Part shown: positions 1 through 12,284 of the stretch, one piece after another
How positions within the stretch are numbered: the stretch's first letter is position 1
Layout of the letters: each line of letters starts with the position of its first letter
Source: Candidatus Mycobacterium wuenschmannii
Lineage (GTDB): Bacteria; Actinomycetota; Actinomycetes; Mycobacteriales; Mycobacteriaceae
NCBI RefSeq assembly: GCF_030252325.1
Contig: NZ_CP126981.1
Span: 1,054,001 to 1,118,000, forward strand
Reading direction: 5' to 3'
Length of the DNA stretch: 64,000 nucleotides
Position numbers and translations under genes: made by a program
The notes under the pieces: model-generated
What the model was told of the DNA's origin: nothing
The model's input: the letters and a program-made list of their open reading frames with translations, nothing else
The model's database searches: none

Positions 1-747
1 CTGGAAGCGTTCGCGGGCAACACGATTGAGTTCATCCGAAGCGAAAGCCCGCTGCTGATCGACGGCATTGGCATCCCCGACGTCGACATCGAACTGCGCC
101 GTCGCCACGTCGTGGTCGTGGCCGATGAAGATGACGCCGCCGACGACCTCAAGCGGCTCAAGCCGTTCATCAAGGAATATCAACCGGTGCTGATCGGTGT
201 CGGCACCGGGGCAGATGTGTTGCGCAAGGCCGGATATCGTCCGCAACTCATCGTCGGGGACCCCAGCAACCTCAGCGACGAAGTGCTCAAGAGCGGCGCT
301 CAGGTGGTACTGCCGGCCGACGCCGACGGGCACGCGCCGGGACTGGAGCGGATACAAGACCTCGGAGTCGGCGCGATGACGTTCCCGGCGGCGGGATCGC
401 CGGCCGACCTGGCGCTGTTGCTGGCCGACCACCATGGCGCCGCGCTGCTGGTGACGGCCGGGCACCGCGCCAACATCGAGACATTCTTCGACCGCACCCG
501 CCAGCACAGCAACCCGTCGACCTTCCTCACCCGGCTCAGGGTGGGAGAGAAGGTCGTCGACGCGAAAGCCGTTGCGACGCTGTACCACAACCGGATCTCC
601 GGCGGTGCGATCGCACTGCTGATCCTGACGATGCTGTTGTCGGTCATTGCCGCGCTGTGGGTGTCGCGGACCGACACGGTGGTGCTGCACTGGGTCGCGA
701 CGTACTGGAACCACTTCTTCTTGTGGCTGCAGCACTGGATCCACTAG
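1..747 (+). CDS. steA: SteA-like cytokinetic ring protein, 3' part (5' end outside window)
   Basis: The reading frame is open from the first base, so the gene starts upstream and 248 codons are visible. The visible part is a soluble domain rich in Asp and Val, then a hydrophobic segment about 50 residues from the C-terminus (GGAIALLILTMLLSVIAALW) and a short aromatic tail. This matches the SteA family (Rv1697 in M. tuberculosis), linked to septum formation with SteB. The next gene follows after 12 bases and is mctB, the same pairing as in M. tuberculosis, which supports the call. What is seen is the frame and the membrane segment; the role in division comes from the family. Confidence 0.85.
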   Translation: MEAFAGNTIEFIRSESPLLIDGIGIPDVDIELRRRHVVVVADEDDAADDLKRLKPFIKEYQPVLIGVGTGADVLRKAGYRPQLIVGDPSNLSDEVLKSGAQVVLPADADGHAPGLERIQDLGVGAMTFPAAGSPADLALLLADHHGAALLVTAGHRANIETFFDRTRQHSNPSTFLTRLRVGEKVVDAKAVATLYHNRISGGAIALLILTMLLSVIAALWVSRTDTVVLHWVATYWNHFFLWLQHWIH

Positions 748-759
748 GACGGTAGCGAC

Positions 760-1701
760 GTGATATCTCTTCGCCAGCATGCGATTTCGTTGGCCGCGGT
801 GTTCCTGGCCCTGGCGGTGGGAGTCGTACTCGGGTCGGGCTTTCTGTCCAACACGCTGGTCTCCGGGCTGCGCGACGAGACCAAGACGCTGCACAAGCAG
901 ATCGACGGGCTCAACGGCGACAAGAGCGTTCTGAACGCAAAGATCAACTCCGCCAACGCCTTCGACGCGCAGATGGCCGGCCGGATGGTGCACGACACGC
1001 TGAACGGCAAGTCGCTGGTCATCTTCCGCGCGCCCGACGCCAAAGACGAAGACGTGGACGCGGTGTCGAAGATCGTCGGCCAGGCCGGGGGAGCGGTCAC
1101 CGGGACGGTGACCCTGACGCAGGAGTTCGTCGACGCCAACTCCGCGGAAAAGCTGCACTCGGTGGTCAACTCGTCGGTGCTACCCGCGGGCGCCCAGCTC
1201 AGCACCAAATTGGTCGACCAAGGCTCACAGGCCGGCGACCTGTTGGGCATCGCTCTGCTGATCAACCGTGATCCGGCCGTCCCTCCGGTCGACGACCCGC
1301 AGCGCGACACCGTGCTCGCCGCGCTGCGCGACACCGGCTTCATCGCATTCGGCAGCCAGCACATCGGTGCGGCCAACGGCGCCCTCGTCGTCACTGGCGG
1401 CTCGCTGAACAACGACGCCGGAAATCAGGGCGTCAGCGTCGCCCGGTTCGCGGCCGCGCTCGCACCGCACGGTTCGGGCGTCGTCCTGGCCGGCCGCGAC
1501 GGCTCGTCGGACGGGCCCGCGGCCGTCGGTGTCGCCCGCGCGGACGCCGCCGTGACCCCGGTGATCAGCACCGTCGACGACGTGGACGCGTCGTCTGGCC
1601 GGGTCACCGCGATCCTGGGTGTGGCCGACCTGATCAATGGCGGCCACACCGGTCAGTACGGCACCGGCCACCGCAGCACCAGCCTCACGGTCGCCTCGTA
1701 A
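760..1701 (+). CDS. mctB: MctB/SteB family outer-membrane-associated copper transport protein
   Basis: This 313-residue protein starts at GTG, 12 bases after the steA stop. The N-terminus is a single membrane anchor (residues about 9-29, LAAVFLALAVGVVLGSGFL). A coiled-coil-like stretch follows (about 33-65), then a mainly Ala/Gly/Val domain. This is the layout of mycobacterial MctB (Rv1698), implicated in copper efflux; the corynebacterial homologue SteB is linked to septation. Position between steA and pyrG matches the conserved mycobacterial order. Whether copper or cell division is the main role cannot be told from sequence. Confidence 0.88.
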   Translation: MISLRQHAISLAAVFLALAVGVVLGSGFLSNTLVSGLRDETKTLHKQIDGLNGDKSVLNAKINSANAFDAQMAGRMVHDTLNGKSLVIFRAPDAKDEDVDAVSKIVGQAGGAVTGTVTLTQEFVDANSAEKLHSVVNSSVLPAGAQLSTKLVDQGSQAGDLLGIALLINRDPAVPPVDDPQRDTVLAALRDTGFIAFGSQHIGAANGALVVTGGSLNNDAGNQGVSVARFAAALAPHGSGVVLAGRDGSSDGPAAVGVARADAAVTPVISTVDDVDASSGRVTAILGVADLINGGHTGQYGTGHRSTSLTVAS

Positions 1702-1876
1702 CGGCTCCAGCCGCTGCGAGTCAGCAGCCCGGGTCGTGGCTCGAGGTTTTCCCGGCCGCGAGTTCTGTTTCGCGTCAGAGGGCGTGTCAGCGACGCGTCG
1801 GCGCACTGTTTGTTAGGGTGAGTTTCCGTGGGTCGGCAGGCCCAAAAGCTGGAAAACAGCCCTCACCAGAGGCTAG

Positions 1877-4276
<2,400 letters not shown>

Positions 4277-4280
<4 letters not shown>

Positions 4281-5224
4281 CGACGTTGGCACCGCCGCTG
4301 GAGGGCCAGCTGCAGGGTTACCTCGATCACCTGACGATCGAGCGCGGTGTCGCGGCGAACACGTTGAGCTCCTACCGGCGCGATCTGCGACGGTATTTCG
4401 AGCATCTGATGTCGCGCAGCGTCGATGATCTGGCCAAGGCCCGCGAGGACGACGTCAGCGAATTCCTGATGTCGCTGCGGCGCGGCGACCCGGACTCCGG
4501 CGTCGTACCACTGTCCGCGGTATCGGCCGCGCGAACGCTGATCGCGGTGCGCGGATTTCACCGCTTCGCAGCGGCCGAAGGCCTCGCCGAGGTCGACGTC
4601 GCGCAAGCCGTCAAACCCCCGACGCCGGGCCGGCGACTGCCCAAGAGCCTCAGCCTGGATCAGGTGCTCGCGCTGCTGGCCGGTGCCGGCGGCGACAGCC
4701 CCTCCGACGGACCCCTGACGTTGCGCAACCGCGCGCTGCTCGAGCTGTTGTATTCCACCGGCGCGCGCATCTCCGAGGCGGTCGGACTCGACGTGGATGA
4801 CGTTGACACGCACGCCCGTTCGGTGCTGCTCCGGGGTAAAGGCGGCAAGCAGCGGCTGGTGCCGATCGGTCGCCCGGCGGTGGCGGCGTTGGACGCCTAC
4901 ATGGTCCGCGGGCGTTCGGAGTTGGCGCGTCGCGGGCGCGGCACGCCGGCCATCTTCCTCAACGCCCGCGGCGGTCGGCTGTCCCGGCAGAGTGCGTGGC
5001 AGGTGCTGCAGGACTCCGCGGAGCGCGCAGGAATCACCTCGGGCGTCTCGCCGCACACGTTGCGGCACTCGTTCGCCACGCATCTGCTCGAAGGTGGCGC
5101 CGACGTCCGCGTCGTCCAGGAGTTGCTCGGGCACGCGTCGGTGACCACCACGCAGATCTACACCATGGTGACCGTGCACGCGTTGCGCGAAGTGTGGGCC
5201 GAAGCCCACCCGCGGGCCCGCTGA
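4277..5224 (+). CDS. xerD: Site-specific tyrosine recombinase XerD
   Basis: XerD acts with XerC at dif to resolve chromosome dimers at division. The protein is 315 residues. An N-terminal SAM-like core-binding domain (about 1-95) is followed by the catalytic domain. The catalytic set is visible: Arg164 in TGARISEA, Lys in GKGGKQRL, His260 and Arg263 in HTLRHSF, His286 in LGHAS and Tyr295 in TQIYT. The ATG at 4277 overlaps the Nudix stop (ATGA) and is preferred over a GTG 45 bases upstream because it gives the usual N-terminus. Its linkage to pyrG and downstream parA-scpAB matches M. tuberculosis, so this is the housekeeping copy and not a phage integrase. Confidence 0.95.
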
Positions 5225-5293
5225 CTTCGCGAACGTCGAGTTGATGGGGCCCAATCGCCAAAATCTCGACAACAAGTCGACGCTCGGCGACGA

Positions 5294-6034
5294 CTAGCCG
5301 AGGTATTCCGACTCCAGCACCAGGTCCGAGACCAGGCTCTGATACTCCAGATGCGCTTTGTGCTCGGTGGTGTTCCACAGCTTGCCCTGCTGCTGACGCA
5401 TGTATTCGCGGTACTTGGGCGCACCCGGGACTCGTACGTTATCGGCCACCGCGATCGACCCTCCGTGCAGCCAGCCCCGATCGAGGATGCTCTGCAGGTC
5501 GAGCAGATACGCATCCTTGTCGTGGTCGAGGAAGACGAAATCCAATGTGCCAGAATCGAAGCCGAGCGCGTCGAGCGTCCGGCCACCGTCCCCGATAGTG
5601 CCGACGACGCAGGTGATCCGGTCAGCGACGCCGGCGTGTGCCCAGATGCGGCGGGCATTCGCGGCGTTGGCTTCGGCGAGCTCGACGGAGTACACGTGCG
5701 CGCCCGGTGCCGCACGGGCAATGCGCAGCGCGCCGTAGCCGCAGTAGGTGCCCAGCTCGAGCGCGAGCTTCGGGCCGGCACGGCGAACGGCCGCGTCGAG
5801 CAGAACGCCCTTCTCGTCACCGACGTTGATCAGCATCGACTTCTCGTAGGCGAACCGGTCGATGGTCGCGATGACGTCGTCGATATCGCCGGCCCGAGCG
5901 TGATTGAGCACGTACTCGACCGCCGCGGCCTCGCGGCCGTCGCCGATCTGGCCGGTCGTGGTGATGTTGCGCGCGCTGGTCGCCAACCGCCAGAACGACC
6001 ATCGCAGCAGGGGGATGCGCTGCTTCAGACTCAT
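5294..6034 (-). CDS. Class I SAM-dependent O-methyltransferase (catechol O-methyltransferase-like)
   Basis: This 246-residue protein methylates a hydroxyl, probably on a catechol-like or small aromatic acceptor, using S-adenosylmethionine. The SAM-binding motif is LELGTYCGYGALRIA (about 92-106), followed by acidic motif YSVELAEANAANARRI and metal-site motif FVFLDHDKDAY, all typical of the metal-dependent COMT family. The start at ATG 6034 (MSLKQRIPLLRW) gives the family length. It sits convergent with xerD, as Rv1703c does in M. tuberculosis. The real acceptor is unknown. Confidence 0.88.
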   Translation of the reverse strand: MSLKQRIPLLRWSFWRLATSARNITTTGQIGDGREAAAVEYVLNHARAGDIDDVIATIDRFAYEKSMLINVGDEKGVLLDAAVRRAGPKLALELGTYCGYGALRIARAAPGAHVYSVELAEANAANARRIWAHAGVADRITCVVGTIGDGGRTLDALGFDSGTLDFVFLDHDKDAYLLDLQSILDRGWLHGGSIAVADNVRVPGAPKYREYMRQQQGKLWNTTEHKAHLEYQSLVSDLVLESEYLG

Positions 6035-6122
6035 GATCGCCACCCTAGTCCGCAGGACGGGGCAGCCGGTGGCTGCCAAATTCGCAGGTGACGTTGTTGC
6101 GGGTCTCCCGGCGCGGGCGCTC

Positions 6123-6136
6123 GTAACCGTTACACT
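6123..6136 (+). promoter_or_regulatory. Candidate parA operon promoter with 11-base palindrome
   Basis: GTAAC-C-GTTAC forms an 11-base palindrome at 6123-6133. TACACT at 6131-6136 fits a mycobacterial -10 element (TANNNT), about 38 bases before the parA ATG. The overlap of palindrome and -10 could serve a repressor. This is read by eye only and no -35 was obvious. Confidence 0.3.
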
Positions 6137-6173
6137 TTCGTGCCATGCCCGCAGTTGTCCGCCCGCCGCATGA

Positions 6174-7049
6174 ATGGCGCCGCGCGTGACTGACGAGGCC
6201 GACAGCGGCACTCAAATCGGCCTGACCGGGCGTCCGCCGCGGGCGGTTCCGGAACCGAAGCCGCGCACGTCGCACGGACCGGCCAAGGTCATCGCGATGT
6301 GCAACCAGAAGGGCGGCGTCGGCAAGACCACGTCGACAATCAATCTGGGTGCCGCGCTGGCCGAGTACGGCCGCCGGGTGCTGCTCGTCGACCTCGACCC
6401 GCAGGGTGCGCTGTCCGCGGGGCTGGGCGTGCCGCACTACGAGCTGGAACACACGATTCACAACCTGTTGGTCGAGCCGCGGGTGTCGCTGGACCACGTC
6501 CTGATGCACACTCGGGTCAAGAACCTGGATCTGGTGCCCAGCAACATCGACCTGTCCGCTGCGGAGATCCAACTCGTCAACGAGGTCGGTCGCGAGCAGA
6601 CGCTGTCACGTGCGCTGCATCCGGTGCTGGACCGCTACGACTACGTCTTGATCGACTGCCAGCCCTCACTGGGCCTGCTCACGGTCAACGGCCTGGCCTG
6701 TTCCGACGGCGTCGTCATCCCGACCGAGTGTGAGTTCTTCTCGCTGCGTGGCCTGGCCCTGCTGACCGACACCGTCGAGAAGGTCCGCGACCGGCTGAAC
6801 CCGAAACTAGACATCAGCGGCATCCTGATCACCCGCTACGACCCGCGGACCGTCAACTCCCGCGAGGTGATGTCCCGCGTCGTCGAGCGATTCGGCGATC
6901 TGGTGTTCGACACGGTCATCACCCGCACTGTCCGATTCCCGGAGACCAGCGTCGCCGGCGAACCGATCACCTCCTGGGCACCGAGATCCGGCGGCGCGGC
7001 CGCCTACCGCTCGTTGGCCCGCGAAGTGATCGACCGGTTCGGCGCGTGA
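6174..7049 (+). CDS. ParA/Soj family ATPase
   Basis: This 291-residue MinD/ParA-type ATPase has a deviant Walker A motif KGGVGKTT at 46-53, Walker A' VLLVDLDPQG and switch region DYVLIDCQPSLG. About 36 disordered, Pro/Arg-rich residues precede the core. No parB or parS is seen here and the gene leads straight into scpA-scpB, so it is the condensin-linked ParA-like protein (Rv1708 type) and not the origin-proximal parA. Its stop overlaps scpA in GTGA. The start is uncertain: GTG at 6186 is an alternative four codons in. Confidence 0.9.
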   Translation: MAPRVTDEADSGTQIGLTGRPPRAVPEPKPRTSHGPAKVIAMCNQKGGVGKTTSTINLGAALAEYGRRVLLVDLDPQGALSAGLGVPHYELEHTIHNLLVEPRVSLDHVLMHTRVKNLDLVPSNIDLSAAEIQLVNEVGREQTLSRALHPVLDRYDYVLIDCQPSLGLLTVNGLACSDGVVIPTECEFFSLRGLALLTDTVEKVRDRLNPKLDISGILITRYDPRTVNSREVMSRVVERFGDLVFDTVITRTVRFPETSVAGEPITSWAPRSGGAAAYRSLAREVIDRFGA

Positions 7050-7855
7050 CCGACGGAACGACCTGCGAGGCACCCACCCAGAACGGCTTCCAGGTCAGGC
7101 TGACCAATTTCGAGGGACCGTTCGACCTTCTGCTGCAGCTGATCTTCGCGCACCGCCTCGACGTCACCGAGGTCGCGCTGCATCAGGTCACCGACGACTT
7201 CATCGCCTACACCAAGGCCATCGGCGCCGACCTCGAACTCGAGGAGACCACCGCCTTCCTGGTGGTCGCCGCGACGCTGCTCGATCTCAAAGCCGCTCGG
7301 TTGCTGCCGTCTGGTCAGGTGACCGACGAGGAGGATCTCGCGCTGCTGGAGGTTCGCGACCTGCTGTTCGCCCGCCTCCTGCAATACCGGGCGTTCAAGC
7401 ACGTCGCAATGATGTTCGGCGAGCTCGAGGCCGCCGCGCTGCGCAGCTACCCCCGCGCGGTCGCGTTGGAGGACCAGTTCGCCGACCTGCTGCCCGAAGT
7501 CATGCTCGGGGTGGACGCCCAGACCTTCGCCGATATCGCCGCGACCGCGTTCACTCCGCGGCCGGTGCCGACGGTGGGCACCGAGCACTTACACCAGGTG
7601 TACGTGTCCGTCCCCGAGCAGGCCAAGCGACTGCTGTGGTTTCTGGAGCAGCGCGGAATCGGACAGTGGGCGTCGTTCTCTGATCTCGTCGCCGAGTGCG
7701 AACCGATCGAGATCGTCGGTCGCTTCCTGGCGCTGCTCGAGCTGTATCGCTCCCGGGCGGTAGCATTCGACCAGTCAGAACCGCTTGGTGTGCTCCAGGT
7801 TTCGTGGACCGGAGAACAACCGACCAACGCAGAATTCCGGGACGAATACCAATGA
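7046..7855 (+). CDS. scpA: Segregation and condensation protein A (kleisin)
   Basis: ScpA bridges SMC heads and, with ScpB, forms bacterial condensin. The protein is 269 residues with the kleisin N-terminal motif FEGPFDLLLQLI at about 15-26 and the following LDVTEVALHQVTDDF helix. A winged-helix C-terminus follows. The GTG start overlaps the parA stop by four bases and the stop overlaps scpB by four, so ScpA and ScpB synthesis is likely coupled. Confidence 0.94.
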   Translation: MTDGTTCEAPTQNGFQVRLTNFEGPFDLLLQLIFAHRLDVTEVALHQVTDDFIAYTKAIGADLELEETTAFLVVAATLLDLKAARLLPSGQVTDEEDLALLEVRDLLFARLLQYRAFKHVAMMFGELEAAALRSYPRAVALEDQFADLLPEVMLGVDAQTFADIAATAFTPRPVPTVGTEHLHQVYVSVPEQAKRLLWFLEQRGIGQWASFSDLVAECEPIEIVGRFLALLELYRSRAVAFDQSEPLGVLQVSWTGEQPTNAEFRDEYQ

Positions 7856-8634
7856 CCGCCAACGACGATGCCGAGCGCAGCGACGCGGAGGAGTCGGGCA
7901 CCGATCAGCCCATCGACGCTGACCTGGGTAACGACGAGCCCGACCCAGACCTCGAAACGTCCGAGACGAACCTGGGCATCGACGTCGCTACCGCCCCAGA
8001 ACTCGAAGACGGCGAGCTTGGCGCGGTGCTGGAGGCGCTGCTGCTGGTGGTCGACACCCCGGTGACCGTCGAGGCGTTGGCGGCGGCCACCGAGCAGCCC
8101 GCCTACCGCGTCGCCGCCAAGCTTCGGCTGATGGCTGACGACCTGACCGAACAGGACAGCGGCATAGACCTTCGCGAGGCCGGCGGGGGATGGCGGCTCT
8201 ACACTCGGGCACGCTTCGCGCCCTACGTGGAACGACTCCTACTGGACGGGTCGCGCTCGAAACTCACCAGGGCCGCCCTGGAAACCCTGGCGGTGGTGGC
8301 CTACCGGCAGCCGGTGACGCGTGCGCGGGTGAGCGCGGTCCGCGGCGTCAACGTCGACGCCGTGATGCGAACGCTGCTGGCCCGCGGTCTGATCACGGAG
8401 GCCGGCGCCGACACCGACACCGGCGCATCGACCTTCGCCACGACGGAGTTGTTCCTCGAACGCCTCGGACTGTCGTCGCTGACCGACCTTCCCGACATCG
8501 CTCCGCTGCTTCCCGACGTCGACATGATCGACGATCTCAGCGAAACCCTGGACGATGAGCCACGTTTCGCAAAGCTTGGCGGCGGCCCGGTCTCCGACGA
8601 CCAGCCGCTGTCGTTCGACGTGGACAACGAATGA
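7852..8634 (+). CDS. scpB: Segregation and condensation protein B
   Basis: This 260-residue partner of ScpA in the SMC complex has a very acidic N-terminal tail of about 55 residues (many Asp/Glu) before the first winged helix (GAVLEALLLVVDTPVTVEAL). The second winged helix carries ALETLAVVAYRQPVTRARVS and the classic RGV motif (VRGVNVDAVMRTL). ATG at 7852 overlaps the scpA stop (ATGA). The acidic tail is longer than in many ScpB proteins and may be species-specific. Confidence 0.94.
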   Translation: MTANDDAERSDAEESGTDQPIDADLGNDEPDPDLETSETNLGIDVATAPELEDGELGAVLEALLLVVDTPVTVEALAAATEQPAYRVAAKLRLMADDLTEQDSGIDLREAGGGWRLYTRARFAPYVERLLLDGSRSKLTRAALETLAVVAYRQPVTRARVSAVRGVNVDAVMRTLLARGLITEAGADTDTGASTFATTELFLERLGLSSLTDLPDIAPLLPDVDMIDDLSETLDDEPRFAKLGGGPVSDDQPLSFDVDNE

Positions 8635-9386
8635 TCGCCGGTGCCGGCGAATCCGACGGGATTCGCCTTCAAAAAGTGCTGTCTCAGGCCGGGATTGCGT
8701 CACGCCGGGTAGCCGAGCGGATGATCATCGACGGCCGCGTCGAGGTCGACGGGCAGGTGATCACCGAACTGGGCACCCGGGTCGACCCGGACGCGTCGGA
8801 GATTCGGGTCGACGGCGCCCGGGTGATCTTGGACGACTCGATGGTCTACCTGGCACTGAACAAGCCGCAGGGCATGCACTCGACCATGTCCGACGACCGC
8901 GGTCGTCCCTGCATCGGCGACCTGGTCGAGCACCGAGTTCGCGGCAACAAGAAGCTCTTTCACGTCGGCCGGCTCGACGCCGACACCGAGGGGCTGATCC
9001 TGCTGACCAACGACGGCGAACTCGCGCACCGGCTGATGCACCCGTCGTACGAGATCCCCAAGACTTATGTGGCCACCGTGAACGGGACGGTGCCGCGCGG
9101 CCTGGGTAAGAAGCTGCGGGATGGAATCGAGCTGGAGGACGGCCCCATAGCCGTCGACGATTTCGCGGTGGTCGACGCAGTTCCCGGTAAGACGTTGATT
9201 CGGGTCACGCTGCACGAAGGGCGCAAGCGCATCGTGCGCCGCATGCTGAAGGCCGTGGGCTTTCCGGTGCAGGCGTTGGTGCGCACCGACATCGGAGCGG
9301 TGACACTCGGCGATCAGCGTCCGGGCAGCATCCGGGCGTTGCGCCGCAATGAGATCGGTGAGCTCTACAAAGCGGTCGGGCTGTGA
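8631..9386 (+). CDS. rluB: Pseudouridine synthase, RluB/RsuA family
   Basis: The 251-residue enzyme isomerises uridine in rRNA. An N-terminal S4 RNA-binding domain ([21 protein letters not shown]) precedes the catalytic domain with [18 protein letters not shown], in which the first Asp is the catalytic residue. It overlaps both neighbours by four bases and lies in the conserved scpB-rluB-cmk-der order. By family it targets 23S rRNA, but 16S-type RsuA activity cannot be excluded from sequence alone. Confidence 0.92.
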   Translation: MIAGAGESDGIRLQKVLSQAGIASRRVAERMIIDGRVEVDGQVITELGTRVDPDASEIRVDGARVILDDSMVYLALNKPQGMHSTMSDDRGRPCIGDLVEHRVRGNKKLFHVGRLDADTEGLILLTNDGELAHRLMHPSYEIPKTYVATVNGTVPRGLGKKLRDGIELEDGPIAVDDFAVVDAVPGKTLIRVTLHEGRKRIVRRMLKAVGFPVQALVRTDIGAVTLGDQRPGSIRALRRNEIGELYKAVGL

Positions 9387-10054
9387 GCGCCGTTGTCGCC
9401 GTCGACGGCCCGGCCGGAACCGGAAAGTCGTCGGTGTCAAGGGGATTGGCGCGGACCCTGCACGCTCGCTACCTCGACACCGGTGCCATGTACCGCATCG
9501 CCACCTTGGCGGTGCTGCGGGCCGGAGTCGACCCCGCCGACCATGAAGCCGTGCAGGCCGTGGCCGCGAGCGCGAACATGTCCGTCGGCCACGACCCGGA
9601 CGAGGACCGCAGTTACCTTGACGGCGAAGATGTTTCATCGGAGATTCGCGGCGACGCGGTAACCGGAGCGGTGTCAGCCGTCTCATCGGTTCCCGCCGTG
9701 CGCGCCCGACTGGTCGATCTGCAGCGCCGACTCGCGGGCGGGAACGGCGGCGTCGTCGTCGAAGGACGCGACATCGGCACCGTCGTCCTGCCGGACGCCG
9801 ACCTCAAGATCTTCCTGACCGCCTCGGCCGAGACCCGGGCGCGACGCCGTAACGATCAGAACGTCGCGGCCGGCCTGCCCGACGACTACGACGGTGTGCT
9901 CGCCGACGTCCGGCGCCGAGACCACCTGGATTCGACGCGCCTGGTGTCGCCGCTGCGGGCCGCCGACGATGCGGTGGTCGTCGACACCAGCGAGATGACC
10001 GAGTCCGAGGTTGTCGACCACCTCGTGCACCTGGTCGAGGAGATCAGCCGATGA
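9383..10054 (+). CDS. cmk: Cytidylate kinase
   Basis: The enzyme phosphorylates CMP and dCMP with ATP. It is 223 residues with P-loop GPAGTGKSS at 9-17, the substrate segment [11 protein letters not shown] and the EGRDIGTVV motif, all typical of Cmk. The C-terminal Asp/Arg lid region [10 protein letters not shown] is present. GTG start overlaps rluB by four bases and the stop overlaps der by four. Together with pyrG nearby this places two CTP-pool enzymes in one region. Confidence 0.95.
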   Translation: MSAVVAVDGPAGTGKSSVSRGLARTLHARYLDTGAMYRIATLAVLRAGVDPADHEAVQAVAASANMSVGHDPDEDRSYLDGEDVSSEIRGDAVTGAVSAVSSVPAVRARLVDLQRRLAGGNGGVVVEGRDIGTVVLPDADLKIFLTASAETRARRRNDQNVAAGLPDDYDGVLADVRRRDHLDSTRLVSPLRAADDAVVVDTSEMTESEVVDHLVHLVEEISR

Positions 10055-11454
10055 GCGAAGACGGCACCTGGGTCGACGAAAGCGACTGGGAATCAACCGA
10101 ATTCGTCGAGCCAACCGACGAGGTGGCCGGCGGACCGTCGCCGGTGGTGGCGATCGTGGGGCGACCGAACGTCGGCAAGTCGACGCTCGTCAACCGGATC
10201 CTGGGCCGACGAGAAGCGGTGGTACAGGACATTCCGGGCGTGACCCGCGACCGCGTCTCCTACTACGCGCTGTGGATCGGTCGCCGGTTCGTGGTGCAGG
10301 ACACCGGCGGGTGGGAGCCCGACGCGAAGGGTCTGCAACAGTTGGTGGCCGAACAGGCCGCCGTGGCCATGCGCACCGCCGACGCCATCATCCTGGTGGT
10401 GGACGCGGTCGTCGGCGCGACGGCCGGCGACGAGGCGGCCGCCCGCATCCTGCGCCGCTCCGGCAAGCCGGTCTTCCTGGCCGCCAACAAGGTCGACAGC
10501 GACAAGGGCGAATCTGACGCGGCGGCGCTGTGGTCGCTGGGAATCGGTGAGCCGCATGCGATCAGCGCGATGCACGGTCGTGGCGTCGGCGATCTGCTCG
10601 ACGCCGTGGTCGAATCCTTGCCCGCCGTCGCGGAACTCGGCTCCAGCCAGGGCGGTCCACGCCGGGTGGCGTTGGTCGGCAAGCCCAACGTCGGCAAGAG
10701 TTCGCTGCTGAACCGCCTCGCGGGTGATGAGCGGTCGGTCGTGCACGATGTCGCCGGCACCACCGTCGACCCGGTGGACTCGCTGATCGAATTGGACGGC
10801 AAGATCTGGCGATTCGTCGATACAGCCGGCCTGCGGCGCAAGGTCGGACAAGCCAGCGGCCACGAGTTCTACGCATCCGTGCGCACCCACGGCGCGATCG
10901 ACGCGGCCGAGGTGGTGATCGTGCTGATCGACGGGTCGATGCCGCTGACCGAACAGGACCTGCGGGTGCTGTCGATGGTCGTCGAGGCCGGCCGCGCATT
11001 GGTCCTGGCCTTCAACAAGTGGGATCTCGTCGACGAGGACCGGCGCTACCTGCTGGACAAGGAGATCGACCGCGAATTGGTCCAGATTCGTTGGGCGCAG
11101 CGGGTGAACATTTCCGCGAAGACGGGACGCGCGGTGCAGAAGCTGGTGCCCGCGCTGGAAAGCGCACTGGCGTCATGGGATACCCGGATCGGCACCGGCC
11201 GACTGAACACCTGGGTCAAGGAAATCGTCGCCGCAACGCCGCCGCCGGTGCGCGGCGGTAAGCAGCCTCGCATCCTCTTCGCCACCCAGGCGACCACCCG
11301 ACCGCCGACCTTCGTGTTGTTCACCAGTGGCTTCCTGGAGGCGGGGTATCGCCGGTTCCTGGAGCGGCGCCTACGCGAAACATTCGGGTTCGAGGGTAGC
11401 CCGGTCCGCATCAACGTGCGGGTGCGCGAAAAACGGAAACCCAAGTCGCGCTGA
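10051..11454 (+). CDS. der: Ribosome-associated GTPase Der (EngA)
   Basis: Der is a tandem GTPase needed for 50S subunit maturation. The 467-residue protein has two G domains: G1 GRPNVGKST at 37-45 and GKPNVGKSS at 210-218, with N/TKxD motifs NKVD and NKWD and two DTGG/DTAG motifs. A KH-like C-terminal domain ends in a basic tail (REKRKPKSR). It closes the operon of 4-base overlaps that starts at parA. Confidence 0.96.
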   Translation: MSEDGTWVDESDWESTEFVEPTDEVAGGPSPVVAIVGRPNVGKSTLVNRILGRREAVVQDIPGVTRDRVSYYALWIGRRFVVQDTGGWEPDAKGLQQLVAEQAAVAMRTADAIILVVDAVVGATAGDEAAARILRRSGKPVFLAANKVDSDKGESDAAALWSLGIGEPHAISAMHGRGVGDLLDAVVESLPAVAELGSSQGGPRRVALVGKPNVGKSSLLNRLAGDERSVVHDVAGTTVDPVDSLIELDGKIWRFVDTAGLRRKVGQASGHEFYASVRTHGAIDAAEVVIVLIDGSMPLTEQDLRVLSMVVEAGRALVLAFNKWDLVDEDRRYLLDKEIDRELVQIRWAQRVNISAKTGRAVQKLVPALESALASWDTRIGTGRLNTWVKEIVAATPPPVRGGKQPRILFATQATTRPPTFVLFTSGFLEAGYRRFLERRLRETFGFEGSPVRINVRVREKRKPKSR

Positions 11455-11497
11455 GTGTGACGTAGTCGTCGAAACCGGCCCGGTTACAGTCGGTTCG

Positions 11498-12280
11498 GTG
11501 CCGTTGACTCACGCAATTCTCATCACCCTCGCCGGCTTGGCCGCCGGTGCGATCAACGCCGTCGTCGGATCCGGCACCCTCATCACCTTCCCGACTCTGG
11601 TCGCGATGGGCTACCCGCCGGTGACGTCGACCATGTCGAACGCCGTGGGCCTGGTCGCCGGCAGCGCATCCGGGACCTGGGGCTACCGCCGCGAATTGCG
11701 CGGCCAGTGGAATCGGCTCCGCTGGCAGATCCCAGCGTCGATCCTGGGTGCAATCTTCGGGGCGTGGCTGCTGCTGCACTTGCCCGAGAAGGTCTTCGCG
11801 CGAGTGGTGCCGGTGCTGCTGATCGCCGCACTGGCATTGGTGGCGGTGGGCCCTCGGATTCAGAACTGGGCGCGGCGGCGGTCCGAGAACGCCGGACGGG
11901 ACGCCGACCATGTTTCACCCCGCCGGATGTTCGCCTTGGTCGCAAGCACTTTCGCGATCGGCGTCTACGGCGGGTACTTCACAGCGGCGCAGGGGATCAT
12001 GCTGATCGCCGCAATGAGTGCGCTGCTCCCCGAATCGGTGCAACGGACCAACGCCGCCAAGAACCTGCTCGCCCTGCTGGTCAATATCGTTGCGGCGCTG
12101 GCCTATACATTGGTGGCCTTCGACCGGGTCAGTTGGCCCGCAGCGGGGCTCATTGCGGCCGGCTCGCTGATCGGCGGGTGGCTGGGCGCGCATTATGGTC
12201 GTCGGTTGTCGCCGAACGCGTTGCGCGCCACGATCGTCGTGGTGGGCCTGATCGGTCTGTACCGGCTGCTGGCACCCTGA
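11498..12280 (+). CDS. TauE/SafE family (DUF81) membrane transporter
   Basis: This 260-residue polytopic membrane protein has about seven hydrophobic segments, starting with AILITLAGLAAGAINAVVGSG and including the family's NAVGLVAGSASG region and a second repeat (FAIGVYGGYFTAAQGI). TauE/SafE proteins export sulfite, sulfoacetate or related anions. The start is GTG at 11498, 43 bases after der; reading further upstream would run inside der. The substrate is unknown. Confidence 0.85.
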   Translation: MPLTHAILITLAGLAAGAINAVVGSGTLITFPTLVAMGYPPVTSTMSNAVGLVAGSASGTWGYRRELRGQWNRLRWQIPASILGAIFGAWLLLHLPEKVFARVVPVLLIAALALVAVGPRIQNWARRRSENAGRDADHVSPRRMFALVASTFAIGVYGGYFTAAQGIMLIAAMSALLPESVQRTNAAKNLLALLVNIVAALAYTLVAFDRVSWPAAGLIAAGSLIGGWLGAHYGRRLSPNALRATIVVVGLIGLYRLLAP

Positions 12281-12284
12281 GGCC

